DNA of 64,000 bases from Methanobacteriales archaeon HGW-Methanobacteriales-1 (GCA_002839705.1 PGYO01000007.1:1-64000), one strand, 5' to 3'; numbered from the stretch's first letter, positions 10,114 through 19,142 are shown. Notes: generated from the sequence alone by a model not told the origin. Numbers and translations are program-made.

Positions 10114-13100
10114 ATGGACTATTTCGAAGAATTAGAATCAGAAACCAAAAAACTCTACAAAATAGCAGGAGAAGCTCGCTCGAAGGGGCTGGATGTGGAA
10201 ACTGAAACAGAAATACCCCTAGCCAAGGATTTAGCTGAAAGAGTAGAGGGGCTGGTAGGTCCGGAAGGCATTGCAGAGAGAATTAAATTTCTGGAAGAAA
10301 AATCCAGCAGGGAAGAAGCAGCATTCAAAATAGCTGCCGAGATTGCATCAGCCCCCTTGGATGAAAATAGTAAAGAGGATGAGCTGGCCCAGAGGGAAGT
10401 CATGGCTGATCAGGCACTGCGTACTGCTCTAGCCATTCTCACTGAAGGTGTAGTGGCTGCACCACTGGAAGGAATAGCTAAGGTAAGAATTAAACAGAAT
10501 TTTGACCGTAGCAATTATTTCGCAGTTTACTTTGCAGGTCCAATTAGGAGTGCAGGAGGTACGGCAGCGGCTCTAGCAGTTTTAATAGGAGATTATATTC
10601 GATGGGCTATTAATTTGGCCCCTTATGTCCCTATTGATGCTGAAATAGAGCGATATGTGGAAGAAGTGGAATTATATGAATCAGAAGTAACTAATCTACA
10701 ATATTCTCCTAAACCTGATGAAGTACGTCTAGCAGCACGTAGTATTCCTGTAGAAGTTACTGGGGAACCTACTGATAAAATTGAAGTGTCTCACAGGGAT
10801 TTAGAGAGAGTAGAAACTAATAATATTAGGGGTGGGGCTTTACTGGCTATGGTAGAAGGTATTATTCAGAAAGCACCTAAAGTACTTAAGTATGCTAAAA
10901 TACTGAATTTAGAAGGTTGGGATTGGTTAGAACAATTTTCAAAAGCACCAGCTAAAAAAGACGATGAAGAAACCGAAATCAAAGCAGATTACAAGTATAT
11001 CCAGGATATTATTGGTGGAAGGCCGGTGCTGGCCAATCCTTCAGAGAAAGGAGCATTCAGACTTAGATATGGAAGATCTCGAAATACTGGACTAGCAGCA
11101 ATGGGCGTTAGTCCGGCCACTATGGAACTTCTGGAGTTTCTGGCAGTAGGAACTCAGATGAAAATAGAAAGACCTGGAAAAGGTACCTGTGTGGTCCCGG
11201 TGGATACCATAGATGGGCCTATTGTTAAATTAAAAAATGGAAATGTGATTAAAATATCCACCACAGCAGAAGCACGTAAATTAAGGCCTCAAGTAGATGA
11301 GGTTTTATTTTTGGGTGATATGCTGGTGGCTTTCGGTGAATTTTTAAGAAATAACCATGTTTTAATACCTTCGGCCTGGTGTGAGGAATGGTGGGCTAAA
11401 ACTATTGAATCTACTGAAAAATACGACCTGGAAAAAGATCCACTTGATTTAAAAACACTAATAATGAAAAAAATAAGTGCTGAGGAAGCATTTAAGATAT
11501 CAGAAGAATATGATGTACCTCTGCACCCAGAATACACTTATTTCTATCATGATGTTTCTATAAAAGATTTAAATCTACTTCGTGAATGGATATTCACTAA
11601 AATTGATGAATATCAAGATGGAGACCAGCTAAAACTAGATATGTCTCCTCAAAAAAGGATTCTAGAAGTCATTGGTGTTCCTCACATCATGATGGACTCT
11701 CAAGTGATTATTGCTCCGGAAGAGGCCCAAGCACTGACTAAAACTCTTCAAAATACACTGGATGAAACCCTGGAAAACACATTAAAAGCAGTTAATGAAG
11801 TTGCTCCGGTTGAAATCATGGCCAAAGCCCCTACTTACATTGGAACAAGGGTGGGAAGGCCAGAAAAAACTAAAGAACGGAAAATGAAACCAGCACCTCA
11901 TTCTCTTTTCCCTATTGGTAATAATGGTGGAAGCCGCCGAAATATCGTGGAAGCCGCTAAAAAAGGTAGTATAACTGTAGAACTGGCCCGTTCTAAATGT
12001 ACCGAGTGTCAGATAAGTTCATTCCAATCTATATGTCCTCATTGTGGATCACCTACTGAACTGGCCCAGCCTGGAAAGAAAAAGATTAATATAGCAGGAC
12101 TTCTCAAAAAAGCCTCGGAAAATGTGGGTGTGCGTAAGATGGATGAAATAAAAGGAGTTATAGGGATGATATCCGAGGATAAATTCCCAGAACCTCTGGA
12201 GAAAGGAATTTTAAGGGCTAAAAACGAAGTTTTCACCTTTAAAGATGCTACTATACGCCATGATTCCACTGATCTGCCTTTAACTCATTTTACTCCTAAA
12301 GAAGTGGGAGTAGATGTTGAAAAATTAAAGGAAATGGGGTATGAAAAAGACTGCTATGGCGCAGCTCTGGAAGAAGAAGACCAAATATTAGAATTAAAGG
12401 TTCAGGATGTAGTAGTATCTGAGCACTGTGGTCAGTATCTGTTAGGTGTGGCCGGTTTTATTGATGACCTTTTAGCTAATTTTTATGGTCTGGAACGTTT
12501 TTACAATGTAAAACAAAGAAAAGATCTGGTTGGTCAGTTAGTAGTGGGACTGGCTCCCCACACATCAGCGGGAGTACTAGGCCGTGTGGTCGGATTTACA
12601 AAGGCTGCGGCCTGTTATGCTCATCCTTTCTTCCATTCTGCTAAGCGGAGAAACTGTGACAGTGATGAAGACTCTATTATGCTTTTAATGGATGCTTTAT
12701 TGAATTTTTCCAAGTCCTATTTGCCCAGCACTCGGGGAGGAAGTATGGATGCTCCGCTGGTTCTATCTTCCCGTATAGATCCTGAAGAAATAGATGATGA
12801 ATCGCACAATATTGATGCTATGGAATCATTTCCCTTAGAGTTTTATCAAAAGGCCCAAAATCATTCCAAGCCATCTGATGTTTTGGATTTAATAGATAAT
12901 GTGAAAAATCGTCTGGGCACCCCGGGACAATACGAGGGAATAATGTTTTCCCACAATACATCCAGTATCCATGCCGGACCAAAAGTATGCCTCTATAAGA
13001 CCCTACCTACTATGAAAGAAAAAGTGGAGTCCCAGATTCAAATTGCTGAGAAGATAAGGGCGGTAGACCAAAGAGGAGTGGTGGAAGGAGTACTAACTTC

Positions 13101-13404
13101 TCACTTTTTACCAGATATGATGGGGAATACCCGGGCATTTTCCCGGCAGAAGGTAAGATGTACTAAATGCAATTCGAAATATAGGCGCATACCACTTACT
13201 GGTGAGTGTAAATGTGGTTCTAATCTCATATTGAGTGTTTCTAAAGGTTCAGTGGTGAAATACCGGGAGATTTCCAGGGAACTGGCTAACCGTTACCCTA
13301 TAGACCCCTACCTCATGCAGAGGTTGGACATTTTGGAATTTGGAATAAATTCTCTATTTGAAAGTGACAAATCTAAACAAAGTTCGCTGGATGTATTCCT
13401 GTAA
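10114..13404 (+). CDS. polC: DNA polymerase D large subunit DP2
   Basis: This 1096-residue protein is the catalytic subunit of the euryarchaeal replicative polymerase PolD and works with the small subunit DP1, which is not in this window. A likely catalytic aspartate cluster lies at about residues 846-852 (NCDSDED); I recall a Gly at the position that is Ser here, so this may be a mild variation. A zinc-finger-like CTECQISSFQSICPHCG lies at about 630-646, and a second Cys4 motif (CTKCN...CKCGS) near residue 1030 corresponds to the region linked to DP1 or PCNA contact. The length indicates no intein. The start follows AAGGGATG. It is a single gene, with nrdD downstream on the same strand. Confidence 0.97.
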   Translation: MDYFEELESETKKLYKIAGEARSKGLDVETETEIPLAKDLAERVEGLVGPEGIAERIKFLEEKSSREEAAFKIAAEIASAPLDENSKEDELAQREVMADQALRTALAILTEGVVAAPLEGIAKVRIKQNFDRSNYFAVYFAGPIRSAGGTAAALAVLIGDYIRWAINLAPYVPIDAEIERYVEEVELYESEVTNLQYSPKPDEVRLAARSIPVEVTGEPTDKIEVSHRDLERVETNNIRGGALLAMVEGIIQKAPKVLKYAKILNLEGWDWLEQFSKAPAKKDDEETEIKADYKYIQDIIGGRPVLANPSEKGAFRLRYGRSRNTGLAAMGVSPATMELLEFLAVGTQMKIERPGKGTCVVPVDTIDGPIVKLKNGNVIKISTTAEARKLRPQVDEVLFLGDMLVAFGEFLRNNHVLIPSAWCEEWWAKTIESTEKYDLEKDPLDLKTLIMKKISAEEAFKISEEYDVPLHPEYTYFYHDVSIKDLNLLREWIFTKIDEYQDGDQLKLDMSPQKRILEVIGVPHIMMDSQVIIAPEEAQALTKTLQNTLDETLENTLKAVNEVAPVEIMAKAPTYIGTRVGRPEKTKERKMKPAPHSLFPIGNNGGSRRNIVEAAKKGSITVELARSKCTECQISSFQSICPHCGSPTELAQPGKKKINIAGLLKKASENVGVRKMDEIKGVIGMISEDKFPEPLEKGILRAKNEVFTFKDATIRHDSTDLPLTHFTPKEVGVDVEKLKEMGYEKDCYGAALEEEDQILELKVQDVVVSEHCGQYLLGVAGFIDDLLANFYGLERFYNVKQRKDLVGQLVVGLAPHTSAGVLGRVVGFTKAAACYAHPFFHSAKRRNCDSDEDSIMLLMDALLNFSKSYLPSTRGGSMDAPLVLSSRIDPEEIDDESHNIDAMESFPLEFYQKAQNHSKPSDVLDLIDNVKNRLGTPGQYEGIMFSHNTSSIHAGPKVCLYKTLPTMKEKVESQIQIAEKIRAVDQRGVVEGVLTSHFLPDMMGNTRAFSRQKVRCTKCNSKYRRIPLTGECKCGSNLILSVSKGSVVKYREISRELANRYPIDPYLMQRLDILEFGINSLFESDKSKQSSLDVFL

Positions 13405-13522
13405 TTTTCAATGAATTTTTAAATTTTCAGTCGGCTTGCCTTAAAATTTTTTATTTTCATTTTTTTATTTTTAATATAATTAAATTTATTAAAAAATGAG
13501 AATAGAGATATTTGGGAGTTTT

Positions 13523-13552
13523 GTTCGTCTCTAAGACCTTAAAAAAACGAAC
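13523..13552. promoter_or_regulatory. Inverted repeat GTTCGT/ACGAAC upstream of nrdD
   Basis: GTTCGT (13523-13528) and ACGAAC (13547-13552) form a 6-bp inverted repeat separated by 18 bases. It lies just upstream of a TATA-like element (TTATATA near 13564). It could be an operator for the nrdD promoter or a polC 3'-end hairpin. Confidence 0.35.
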
Positions 13553-13591
13553 GATAAAATAACTTATATAGTGCTTTAAACAAAAGTTAAT

Positions 13592-13622
13592 TTAGATTTT
13601 GATTGAGTATTACTCAAATCTA
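13592..13622. promoter_or_regulatory. Palindrome near the predicted nrdD transcription start
   Basis: TTAGATTT at the left and AAATCTAA at the right, with inner GAGTA/TTACTC, form an imperfect inverted repeat. It lies 25-55 bases after the TATA-like element, so it overlaps the expected transcription start or the first part of the leader. It could be a repressor operator or an mRNA hairpin. The leader to the nrdD start would be about 140 bases. Confidence 0.45.
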
Positions 13623-13631
13623 AGGTGAATA

Positions 13632-13661
13632 TTGCTTTTCATGAACAACTATGTTCCCTAG
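13632..13661 (+). other. Possible 9-codon leader ORF upstream of nrdD
   Basis: A TTG codon at 13632 with AAGGTGAAT a few bases upstream opens the mini-ORF MLFMNNYVP, which stops at 13659-13661 (an in-frame ATG lies at 13641). The strong ribosome-binding site has no other ORF to serve, which suggests either a leader peptide or chance. Confidence 0.3.
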
Positions 13662-13736
13662 AGTAAGTCAATTAAAAGAATATTAAATAATATCATAATT
13701 TTAATAAAATGGTATGTAACGTGGGTGATTATATTG

Positions 13737-16049
13737 ATGAAGGATGCGCGAATAATAGCTGCTCTACCAACTAAGGCAGAGACTTGCGTACTAAAAAATA
13801 ACGGAGTAAACGAAAAATTCAGCCATGACAAACTGGTAAAGTCCCTCCTTATGGTAGGGGCTCCTTTATGGGCTTCAGAAAAAATTGCATCTCAGGTGGC
13901 CACTGCGGCCTATGATGGGATAACTACAGCAGAAATAAAGATTCTAGTCTATGATTATCTTAAAGAAATCAAAGAATCTGCAGCTGATAGATATTTGGCT
14001 ACTAATAAGCTCCGAGTACGTACTACTAGGGATAAAATTGAAGGTTTTGATCAAAAGAAGATCGAAAATACTTTAATTCAGGAAACTGGCGCATCTGAAA
14101 AACTGGCCCATAAAATTGCATCTGATGTATGGAAAGAGCTTAAAAAGTTAGATGTTGATTATTTAACTGCTCCTATGATACGGGAAATCGTAAATACTAA
14201 GCTGGTAGAAAATGGCCTGGAAGATTTACGTAGAAAATACACTCGGCTGGGGATTCCGGTTTACAACATTACTAATTTAATTGAAAACGGCTCCCGGGAC
14301 AATGCTAACATGATTCACAACCCGGAAACCGTGCACAAATACGTGGCTGATGAGGCCCTAAAACAATATGCTCTGGTGCACATTTTGCCTAACCGGTTGG
14401 CCGATGCCCATATGTCCGGGGATATACACATTCACGATTTAGAATTCTTTGCTGGCAGGCCTCTAAACTGCCTCCAGCACGATTTAAGATTATTTATTAA
14501 GCACGGACTGAAAGTAGATGGTACTGGAGACCACACTTCGGTGGCTGGACCTCCAAAACACATGGAAACCCTCATGAATCACGCTGGTGAAATAATGTTG
14601 GCCGCTCAACAAAACATGAGTGGTGGACAGTCCATGAGTTTATGGAATGTGTTCGTAGCACCATTTGCCAAAGGATTACCCTATGAAAAGGTTAAACAAG
14701 CAGTGCAAATGCTTATATTTAACCTTAACATGGCCTATGCAGCTCGGGGATCTCAGGTACCATTTACCAGTATGAACCTGGAATTCAATGTTCCTAAATT
14801 CCTCCAGGAAGAACCAGCATATGGTCCTAAAGGTCAATTGGTGGGAACCTATGGTGACTTTGAAGAAGAAACCCGAATGTTACAGAGGGCCTTCACGGAA
14901 ACACTTCTAGAAGGAGATTCAGATGGAAAACCTCATCTCTTCCCTAACACTATTTACAATATCCGGAAAGAAACCCTAAAATCAGAAATGGAAGAGGACC
15001 TCATGCGGGTGCATGAGCTTTCTGCCAAATACGGAACTGCTTACTTTGTAAACATGTTAGCCAGCTACCGGGGAGATATGGCTAACTATATGGGATGCAG
15101 AACTGCCTTGCAGGATAACTGGACTGGAGATTGGGATACTGATTGTCTTAGAACAGGAAATCTGGCCTATGTTACCTTAAACCTGCCACGTATTGCTTAC
15201 CAGTCCCGGGATGATTCAGAAGTGTTTGATTATCTGGACTCTCACATGGACATGGCTGTAGAGGCTTTAATGCTTAGAAGAGACCAGGCCATGGCGTGTT
15301 TAAATGATTATAATCTTTTGCCATTCCTTCATCAAAAATTCGGTGATGAAATGTACTACCGGATTGAAAACTCCACCCTGTCCTTTGGTTTTGTGGGACT
15401 TAATGAAATGCTACAATCCTACATGGGAAGCGGAATTGATAATGGGGAATCCAATAAATTTGGAATAAAGATTTTAGAACACATCAATGAACGGGCCGAT
15501 AAACTCCGAAAAGAAACAGGCCTCAGATGGTCCGTACTCCAGACCCCAGCAGAATCCACGGCCTATCGGTTTGCATCACTGGATAAGGAAAAATTCAAGG
15601 ACAAAGCAGTTACTCAGGGAGATAGGGGAGCCTATTATTACACCAACTCTTCCCACGTACCAGTGAACTCTGATGTGTTATTACCTGAGAAGATAAAGAT
15701 TGAGGAGAAATATCACCCCCTCACTGCAGGAGGCCATATCTTCCATGCCTTCATGGGAGAATCCTACTCCAGTGCAGAATCCCTTATGAGTCTCACTGAT
15801 AAGATCTCCAAGAAATCTGATATTGGTTTCTGGGCCTATTCATCTGCATTAAGCTTCTGCATTGGATGTAAGACTCTGATGAAAGGCCTTAATGACCAGT
15901 GCCCTACTTGTGGAGAACGAGACGATGTAGAATGGTACGACCGGATTACTGGCTATGTCCAGCAAGTTGGCCGGGCCAAGTCTGCCTCTGGTGGTTGGAA
16001 TAAAGGTAAACGGCAGGAATTATCTGACCGAAAACGATTCGAGAGATAA
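13737..16049 (+). CDS. nrdD: Anaerobic ribonucleoside-triphosphate reductase
   Basis: This glycyl-radical enzyme of about 770 residues reduces ribonucleoside triphosphates to deoxy forms under anoxic conditions. An N-terminal ATP-cone (VLKNNGVNEKFSHDKLVKSL, about residues 18-37) provides allosteric control. The C-terminal zinc site has CIGC (about 708-711) and CPTCG (about 723-727). The radical glycine lies in SASGGWNKGKRQE near residue 752. The start at 13737 has GGGTGAT upstream; GTG at 13725 would overlap that site. The activase NrdG is not adjacent, so it must be encoded elsewhere. A palindrome and a mini-ORF lie in the upstream leader. A hairpin with a T tract follows the stop. Confidence 0.96.
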   Translation: MKDARIIAALPTKAETCVLKNNGVNEKFSHDKLVKSLLMVGAPLWASEKIASQVATAAYDGITTAEIKILVYDYLKEIKESAADRYLATNKLRVRTTRDKIEGFDQKKIENTLIQETGASEKLAHKIASDVWKELKKLDVDYLTAPMIREIVNTKLVENGLEDLRRKYTRLGIPVYNITNLIENGSRDNANMIHNPETVHKYVADEALKQYALVHILPNRLADAHMSGDIHIHDLEFFAGRPLNCLQHDLRLFIKHGLKVDGTGDHTSVAGPPKHMETLMNHAGEIMLAAQQNMSGGQSMSLWNVFVAPFAKGLPYEKVKQAVQMLIFNLNMAYAARGSQVPFTSMNLEFNVPKFLQEEPAYGPKGQLVGTYGDFEEETRMLQRAFTETLLEGDSDGKPHLFPNTIYNIRKETLKSEMEEDLMRVHELSAKYGTAYFVNMLASYRGDMANYMGCRTALQDNWTGDWDTDCLRTGNLAYVTLNLPRIAYQSRDDSEVFDYLDSHMDMAVEALMLRRDQAMACLNDYNLLPFLHQKFGDEMYYRIENSTLSFGFVGLNEMLQSYMGSGIDNGESNKFGIKILEHINERADKLRKETGLRWSVLQTPAESTAYRFASLDKEKFKDKAVTQGDRGAYYYTNSSHVPVNSDVLLPEKIKIEEKYHPLTAGGHIFHAFMGESYSSAESLMSLTDKISKKSDIGFWAYSSALSFCIGCKTLMKGLNDQCPTCGERDDVEWYDRITGYVQQVGRAKSASGGWNKGKRQELSDRKRFER

Positions 16050-16080
16050 TCTCGGATTTATTTTTTTTATTTTTTAATTT
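16040..16080 (+). terminator. Hairpin plus T tract after nrdD
   Basis: CGAGA and TCTCG pair around a five-base loop that contains the nrdD stop codon, and a long T-rich run follows directly. This has the form of an intrinsic-like terminator. Confidence 0.6.
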
Positions 16081-16104
16081 AATATTTCAATTTTAAAGGC
16101 CTTC

Positions 16105-16650
16105 ATGGAACGCAGATGTGTGGTGATAACTATTCATGATAAAATATTATTGGATGATTTGATTATTCAAAAATTAAATTCAGAACATGATATTTCTAAT
16201 TTTGATTGTGGTGATAGTGAACTAAATGGGTTTCTTCTAGAGAACTCTATGGTTGAAATGAAGGCTAAAATGAATGTAACTTATTTAGCCACGTATAATT
16301 CAAAAATAATAGCTTATTTTACACTTTCTTCAGATTCAATAAAAATAAATTCCGATGATAAGCAATATTTTGAAGAAAAAGGAATCCCTTATGTAAATTT
16401 TCCTGCTTTGAAGATTGGTAGGCTTGCGGTGGATAAAAATCACCATAAAAAAGGTGTAGGGACTGAGATAATACTTCGTATAATAGGTTTTATAATAAAA
16501 TTGAATGAAAGGATAGGATCTCGCTTCATAACTGTGGATGCATATGTAAATTCCTACAGTTTTTATAAGAAAAACAATTTCAATGAATTTACTAAAAATA
16601 GAAATAGTAAATATATAGCATTATATTTTGATCCATTTAAAATAATTTAG
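16105..16650 (+). CDS. GNAT-family N-acetyltransferase, possibly toxin-like
   Basis: This 181-residue protein has the GNAT fold. The acetyl-CoA loop region is visible as LAVDKNHHKKGVGTEIILR (about residues 112-130), and VNSYSFYKKNNF near the C-terminus is the usual GNAT beta-5 to alpha-4 segment. The N-terminal FDCGDSELNGFL resembles the start of GNAT toxins of the TacT/AtaT kind, where a similar segment precedes the core. The start is uncertain: the ATG at 16105 has no good ribosome site, and GTG codons at 16120 and 16123 are possible. Its stop is one base from the stop of a convergent 47-residue ORF that may be its partner. Toxin function is inferred, not shown. Confidence 0.75.
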   Translation: MERRCVVITIHDKILLDDLIIQKLNSEHDISNFDCGDSELNGFLLENSMVEMKAKMNVTYLATYNSKIIAYFTLSSDSIKINSDDKQYFEEKGIPYVNFPALKIGRLAVDKNHHKKGVGTEIILRIIGFIIKLNERIGSRFITVDAYVNSYSFYKKNNFNEFTKNRNSKYIALYFDPFKII

Positions 16651-16651
16651 A

Positions 16652-16795
16652 TTAAAAAGGGTTATTTTTATAAGCTTTTTTAGCTTTTTCTATGAAATCC
16701 TTTTCTTTATCAGTTAATGGAGTTTTTATATTCTTTAAAAACTTCTTAGCATCTTCACCATGCAGTATTGGTGTTGGATTAATTGTTTTGGCCAT
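16652..16795 (-). CDS. Small 47-residue protein, candidate antitoxin
   Basis: This protein of 47 residues begins MAKTINPTPILHGEDAKKFL and ends with a Lys-rich helix. The opening pattern of NPTPxLxGxDAxxFL resembles short proteins I know from methanogen toxin-antitoxin or stress loci, which are usually unannotated. It is transcribed towards the GNAT gene and their stop codons are one base apart. A reading frame this short could arise by chance, but the charged, helical composition and the adjacent position argue that it is real. Confidence 0.6.
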   Translation of the reverse strand: MAKTINPTPILHGEDAKKFLKNIKTPLTDKEKDFIEKAKKAYKNNPF

Positions 16796-16891
16796 TATTT
16801 CATCTCAATTTTCGTTAACACTAATAATTTGATACTATGTATATAAACATTTTATGGATGAAAATTATTATAATATATTGGTTGTGTTAAA

Positions 16892-17362
16892 TTGAATCAC
16901 AAAAAATTCATGAAAGAAGCCCTTAAAGAGGCCAAAAAATCACAAAAAGAGGGCGGCGTCCCTATTGGAGCTGTCCTAGTGGAAGATGATAAAATAGTGG
17001 GCCGGGGCCATAATCGACTCTTACAAGAGACTTCAGTTATTTTGCACGGGGAAATGGACTCTATAGAAAATGCGGGCCGTTTGAAGGGTATTGATTATAA
17101 AAAATGCACTCTTTACACCACATTATCTCCCTGTCCCATGTGTTCGGGAGCAGTACTTCTTTATAAAATTTCAAAAGTGGTTATTGGGGAAAATACTACG
17201 CTCATGGGGGCTGAAGATCTTTTGGAGGCCAATGGAGTGGAAGTGATTAATCTGGGCCTGGATGAATGCCGGGAAGTTCTTGAGGATTATATAACGGAGA
17301 ATCCATATACTTGGGCCCAAGAGTTGGAGAGAGTGGGTGGGGCCACGGATTTGAATGATTGA
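16892..17362 (+). CDS. Cytosine deaminase-like nucleobase deaminase
   Basis: This 156-residue zinc-dependent deaminase of the CDA superfamily has the zinc and proton-shuttle site HGEMDSIENAGRL (His and Glu near residues 52-54) and PCPMC (about 83-87). The wording HGE...ENxGRL plus LYTTLSPCxMCxGA and a C-terminal YITENPxxWxxE segment resembles yeast-type cytosine deaminase (FCY1) more than TadA-type tRNA deaminases. It may therefore convert cytosine to uracil in pyrimidine salvage; guanine deaminase or a tRNA role remain possible. The start is probably the TTG at 16892 with GGTTGTG upstream; ATG at 16910 is an alternative. It stands alone. Confidence 0.85.
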   Translation: MNHKKFMKEALKEAKKSQKEGGVPIGAVLVEDDKIVGRGHNRLLQETSVILHGEMDSIENAGRLKGIDYKKCTLYTTLSPCPMCSGAVLLYKISKVVIGENTTLMGAEDLLEANGVEVINLGLDECREVLEDYITENPYTWAQELERVGGATDLND

Positions 17363-17502
17363 TTTATTATTTTTAATTATTTTTGAAATTACTAATTTTC
17401 AAACCCCTTAAAAATTGATTAATATTTTTTCTTTTCTAATTTGGATTAATTATTTTTTAGAAAGTATTAAATATATTCTTAATACAAATTAGAGTTGAAA
17501 TA

Positions 17503-17565
17503 ATGGGGGATAATAAATTAATTGCTAGCTGTTTAATTGTTATTATTCTTCTAAAATTGATATAG
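17503..17565 (+). other. Short ORF, possible N-terminal remnant or leader
   Basis: A 20-codon ORF (MGDNKLIASCLIVIILLKLI) ends directly in front of the next gene and overlaps its ribosome-binding site. Its sequence resembles the signal anchor of the following protein (MDRKNLLIGASLILVIAIIV), so it may be a truncated duplicate of that N-terminus or a coupled leader. Confidence 0.3.
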
Positions 17566-17573
17566 GAGTTTTC

Positions 17574-18215
17574 ATGGATCGGAAAAATTTACTAATTGGG
17601 GCTAGTTTGATTCTTGTCATTGCCATTATTGTTATTTTATTTTGTATTCCTTTAATTGGTAGTTCAAATCCTGAATTAAAATGTGTATCTGAATCAATAA
17701 CAAACTTTAAAACTTCTATGGGAGGTATTACACCAACGGCTATCTACTATTGGAGCAGGCATATATTAAAATTAGATAAAAACAGTGATGCAGAAGGCAC
17801 CTATTCACCTTCTAACGAGAATATACAACGCTGGGCCAAGGATATCCAAAAAAATTATCCTATGAATGGTAATCATCAAAAAGGAGAGGCCATCTTTAAT
17901 TATACCTATCAAAAAATTGTAACAAAATGGCATTTTCATGCTAACACACTTTGTCCTATTAATACTGTGGCACAATACCATGAAGCAAACTGCGCAGAAA
18001 CTTCTAGAATAGTTTACAATCTTGCACTGGCTCTAGATATACCAAAAAAAGACGTTAGATATGTCCACCGCCCAGGCCATTACTGGGTGCAGATAAATTG
18101 TAATGGTACTTGGGTGAATGTTGACGCTTCGCATTTTTATGATGGGGACAATGTCACGGAATTTGGGAAGATTGGGCCTACGAATGGAGTGCATCCTGAG
18201 ATAGAAATAAGTTAA
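17574..18215 (+). CDS. Membrane-anchored transglutaminase-fold cysteine peptidase-like protein
   Basis: This 213-residue protein starts with an uncleaved signal anchor (about residues 5-28), placing the rest outside the cell. The C-terminal half carries a transglutaminase-like triad: Cys140 in EANCAETSR, His169 in PGHYWVQI and Asp184 in WVNVDAS. The same spacing occurs in the pseudomurein peptidase at 6.1 kb, although no pseudomurein-binding repeat is present here. A cell-wall or surface-protein remodelling role is plausible. The ATG follows TAGGAG. A DUF4064-like membrane protein follows 23 bases downstream, probably co-transcribed. Confidence 0.7.
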   Translation: MDRKNLLIGASLILVIAIIVILFCIPLIGSSNPELKCVSESITNFKTSMGGITPTAIYYWSRHILKLDKNSDAEGTYSPSNENIQRWAKDIQKNYPMNGNHQKGEAIFNYTYQKIVTKWHFHANTLCPINTVAQYHEANCAETSRIVYNLALALDIPKKDVRYVHRPGHYWVQINCNGTWVNVDASHFYDGDNVTEFGKIGPTNGVHPEIEIS

Positions 18216-18238
18216 AAAAATTAGGGGAGTGTTTAGTT

Positions 18239-18655
18239 ATGAGATATAGTTCAATTTTTGGCTACATTGGTGCTATTATAGGAATTTTAATAGGCCTATA
18301 TTATATGTCGATTGTTGTGATGTTTATGAATCCATGGGTTTTACTCGCTTTTTTGGGTTCAATAATATTCTCCATATCAGGTTTATTTGCTATTAAATTA
18401 TCTTCAAAGGATACAGACCTGGCTGCTTTGTTATTTTTAATTTCTGGTCTAGGTATACTTATCACCATGGCTGAAGCTGGAATAATTAGTTTTATTTTGT
18501 TCGTAATTGCTTCTGTTTTAGAATTTAGAAATAAAAATAAAATAAAAATCAATGATACAAATCAAAGACGGAAATTAATTATTTTTCAATTTATAATTGT
18601 TTTATTAATACCCTTGCTTTATTTTATAAAATCTTGGTATATAATCCATCCATGA
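18239..18655 (+). CDS. DUF4064-like four-helix membrane protein
   Basis: This 138-residue hydrophobic protein has four membrane segments with a short polar loop (SSKDTDLAA) in the middle and a Lys/Asn-rich linker before the last helix. The arrangement recalls DUF4064-type archaeal proteins. The start follows GGGGAGTG. It lies 23 bases after the transglutaminase-like gene and is probably in the same transcript. Function unknown. Confidence 0.65.
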   Translation: MRYSSIFGYIGAIIGILIGLYYMSIVVMFMNPWVLLAFLGSIIFSISGLFAIKLSSKDTDLAALLFLISGLGILITMAEAGIISFILFVIASVLEFRNKNKIKINDTNQRRKLIIFQFIIVLLIPLLYFIKSWYIIHP

Positions 18656-18713
18656 GCTCAATTTTTGTCACACTGGTGTTATTCATGGGATTGTTCAATA
18701 GATATTTCATTAT

Positions 18714-18827
18714 ATGAAAGGATCTATAAGTGGTACTAATGGGGCTCGTAAAATAACTTTAAATCAATTAAGAAAATTAAATAAAAATCTAGATTGGGGT
18801 TATGGTAAATGCCCAATCCCTAAATAA
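18714..18827 (+). other. Possible 37-residue ORF or gene fragment
   Basis: An ORF begins MKGSISGTNGARKITLNQLR and ends in CPIPK. No ribosome-binding site is visible. The charged, non-hydrophobic composition is unlike random AT-rich translation, so it may be a decayed gene end. Low support. Confidence 0.2.
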
Positions 18828-18863
18828 TATTTACGGGCCTATATTATATTGTGGAGAATTAAT

Positions 18864-19142
18864 ATGTTTGAAAATCCAAAATTTATCCAATGTATTGATG
18901 TAAAGCTCAAATTAATTTACATACTAACGAGCTTATTAACTATTTTAGAAGTTTTGATATTATTCAATCCAAATCCTCAAATTATTGATATTTTAGCGGC
19001 ATTGAATCTTTTTATTTTAAGCTTATTATTTATAAAAAGAAAATCTTGGTTTGAATGCCACCAAAAATTTTTTGAAATACTCATGTTGGTGGCTTATGTG
19101 GTATTATTAGTTAGGATATTTGCTATGAATCGAACATTTTGA
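18864..19142 (+). CDS. Small three-helix membrane protein
   Basis: This 92-residue protein has a polar start (MFENPKFIQCIDVK) followed by three membrane segments with basic loops (KRKS). The ATG at 18864 has GTGGAG eight bases upstream. It resembles no family I can name and appears to be a single gene. Confidence 0.55.
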   Translation: MFENPKFIQCIDVKLKLIYILTSLLTILEVLILFNPNPQIIDILAALNLFILSLLFIKRKSWFECHQKFFEILMLVAYVVLLVRIFAMNRTF

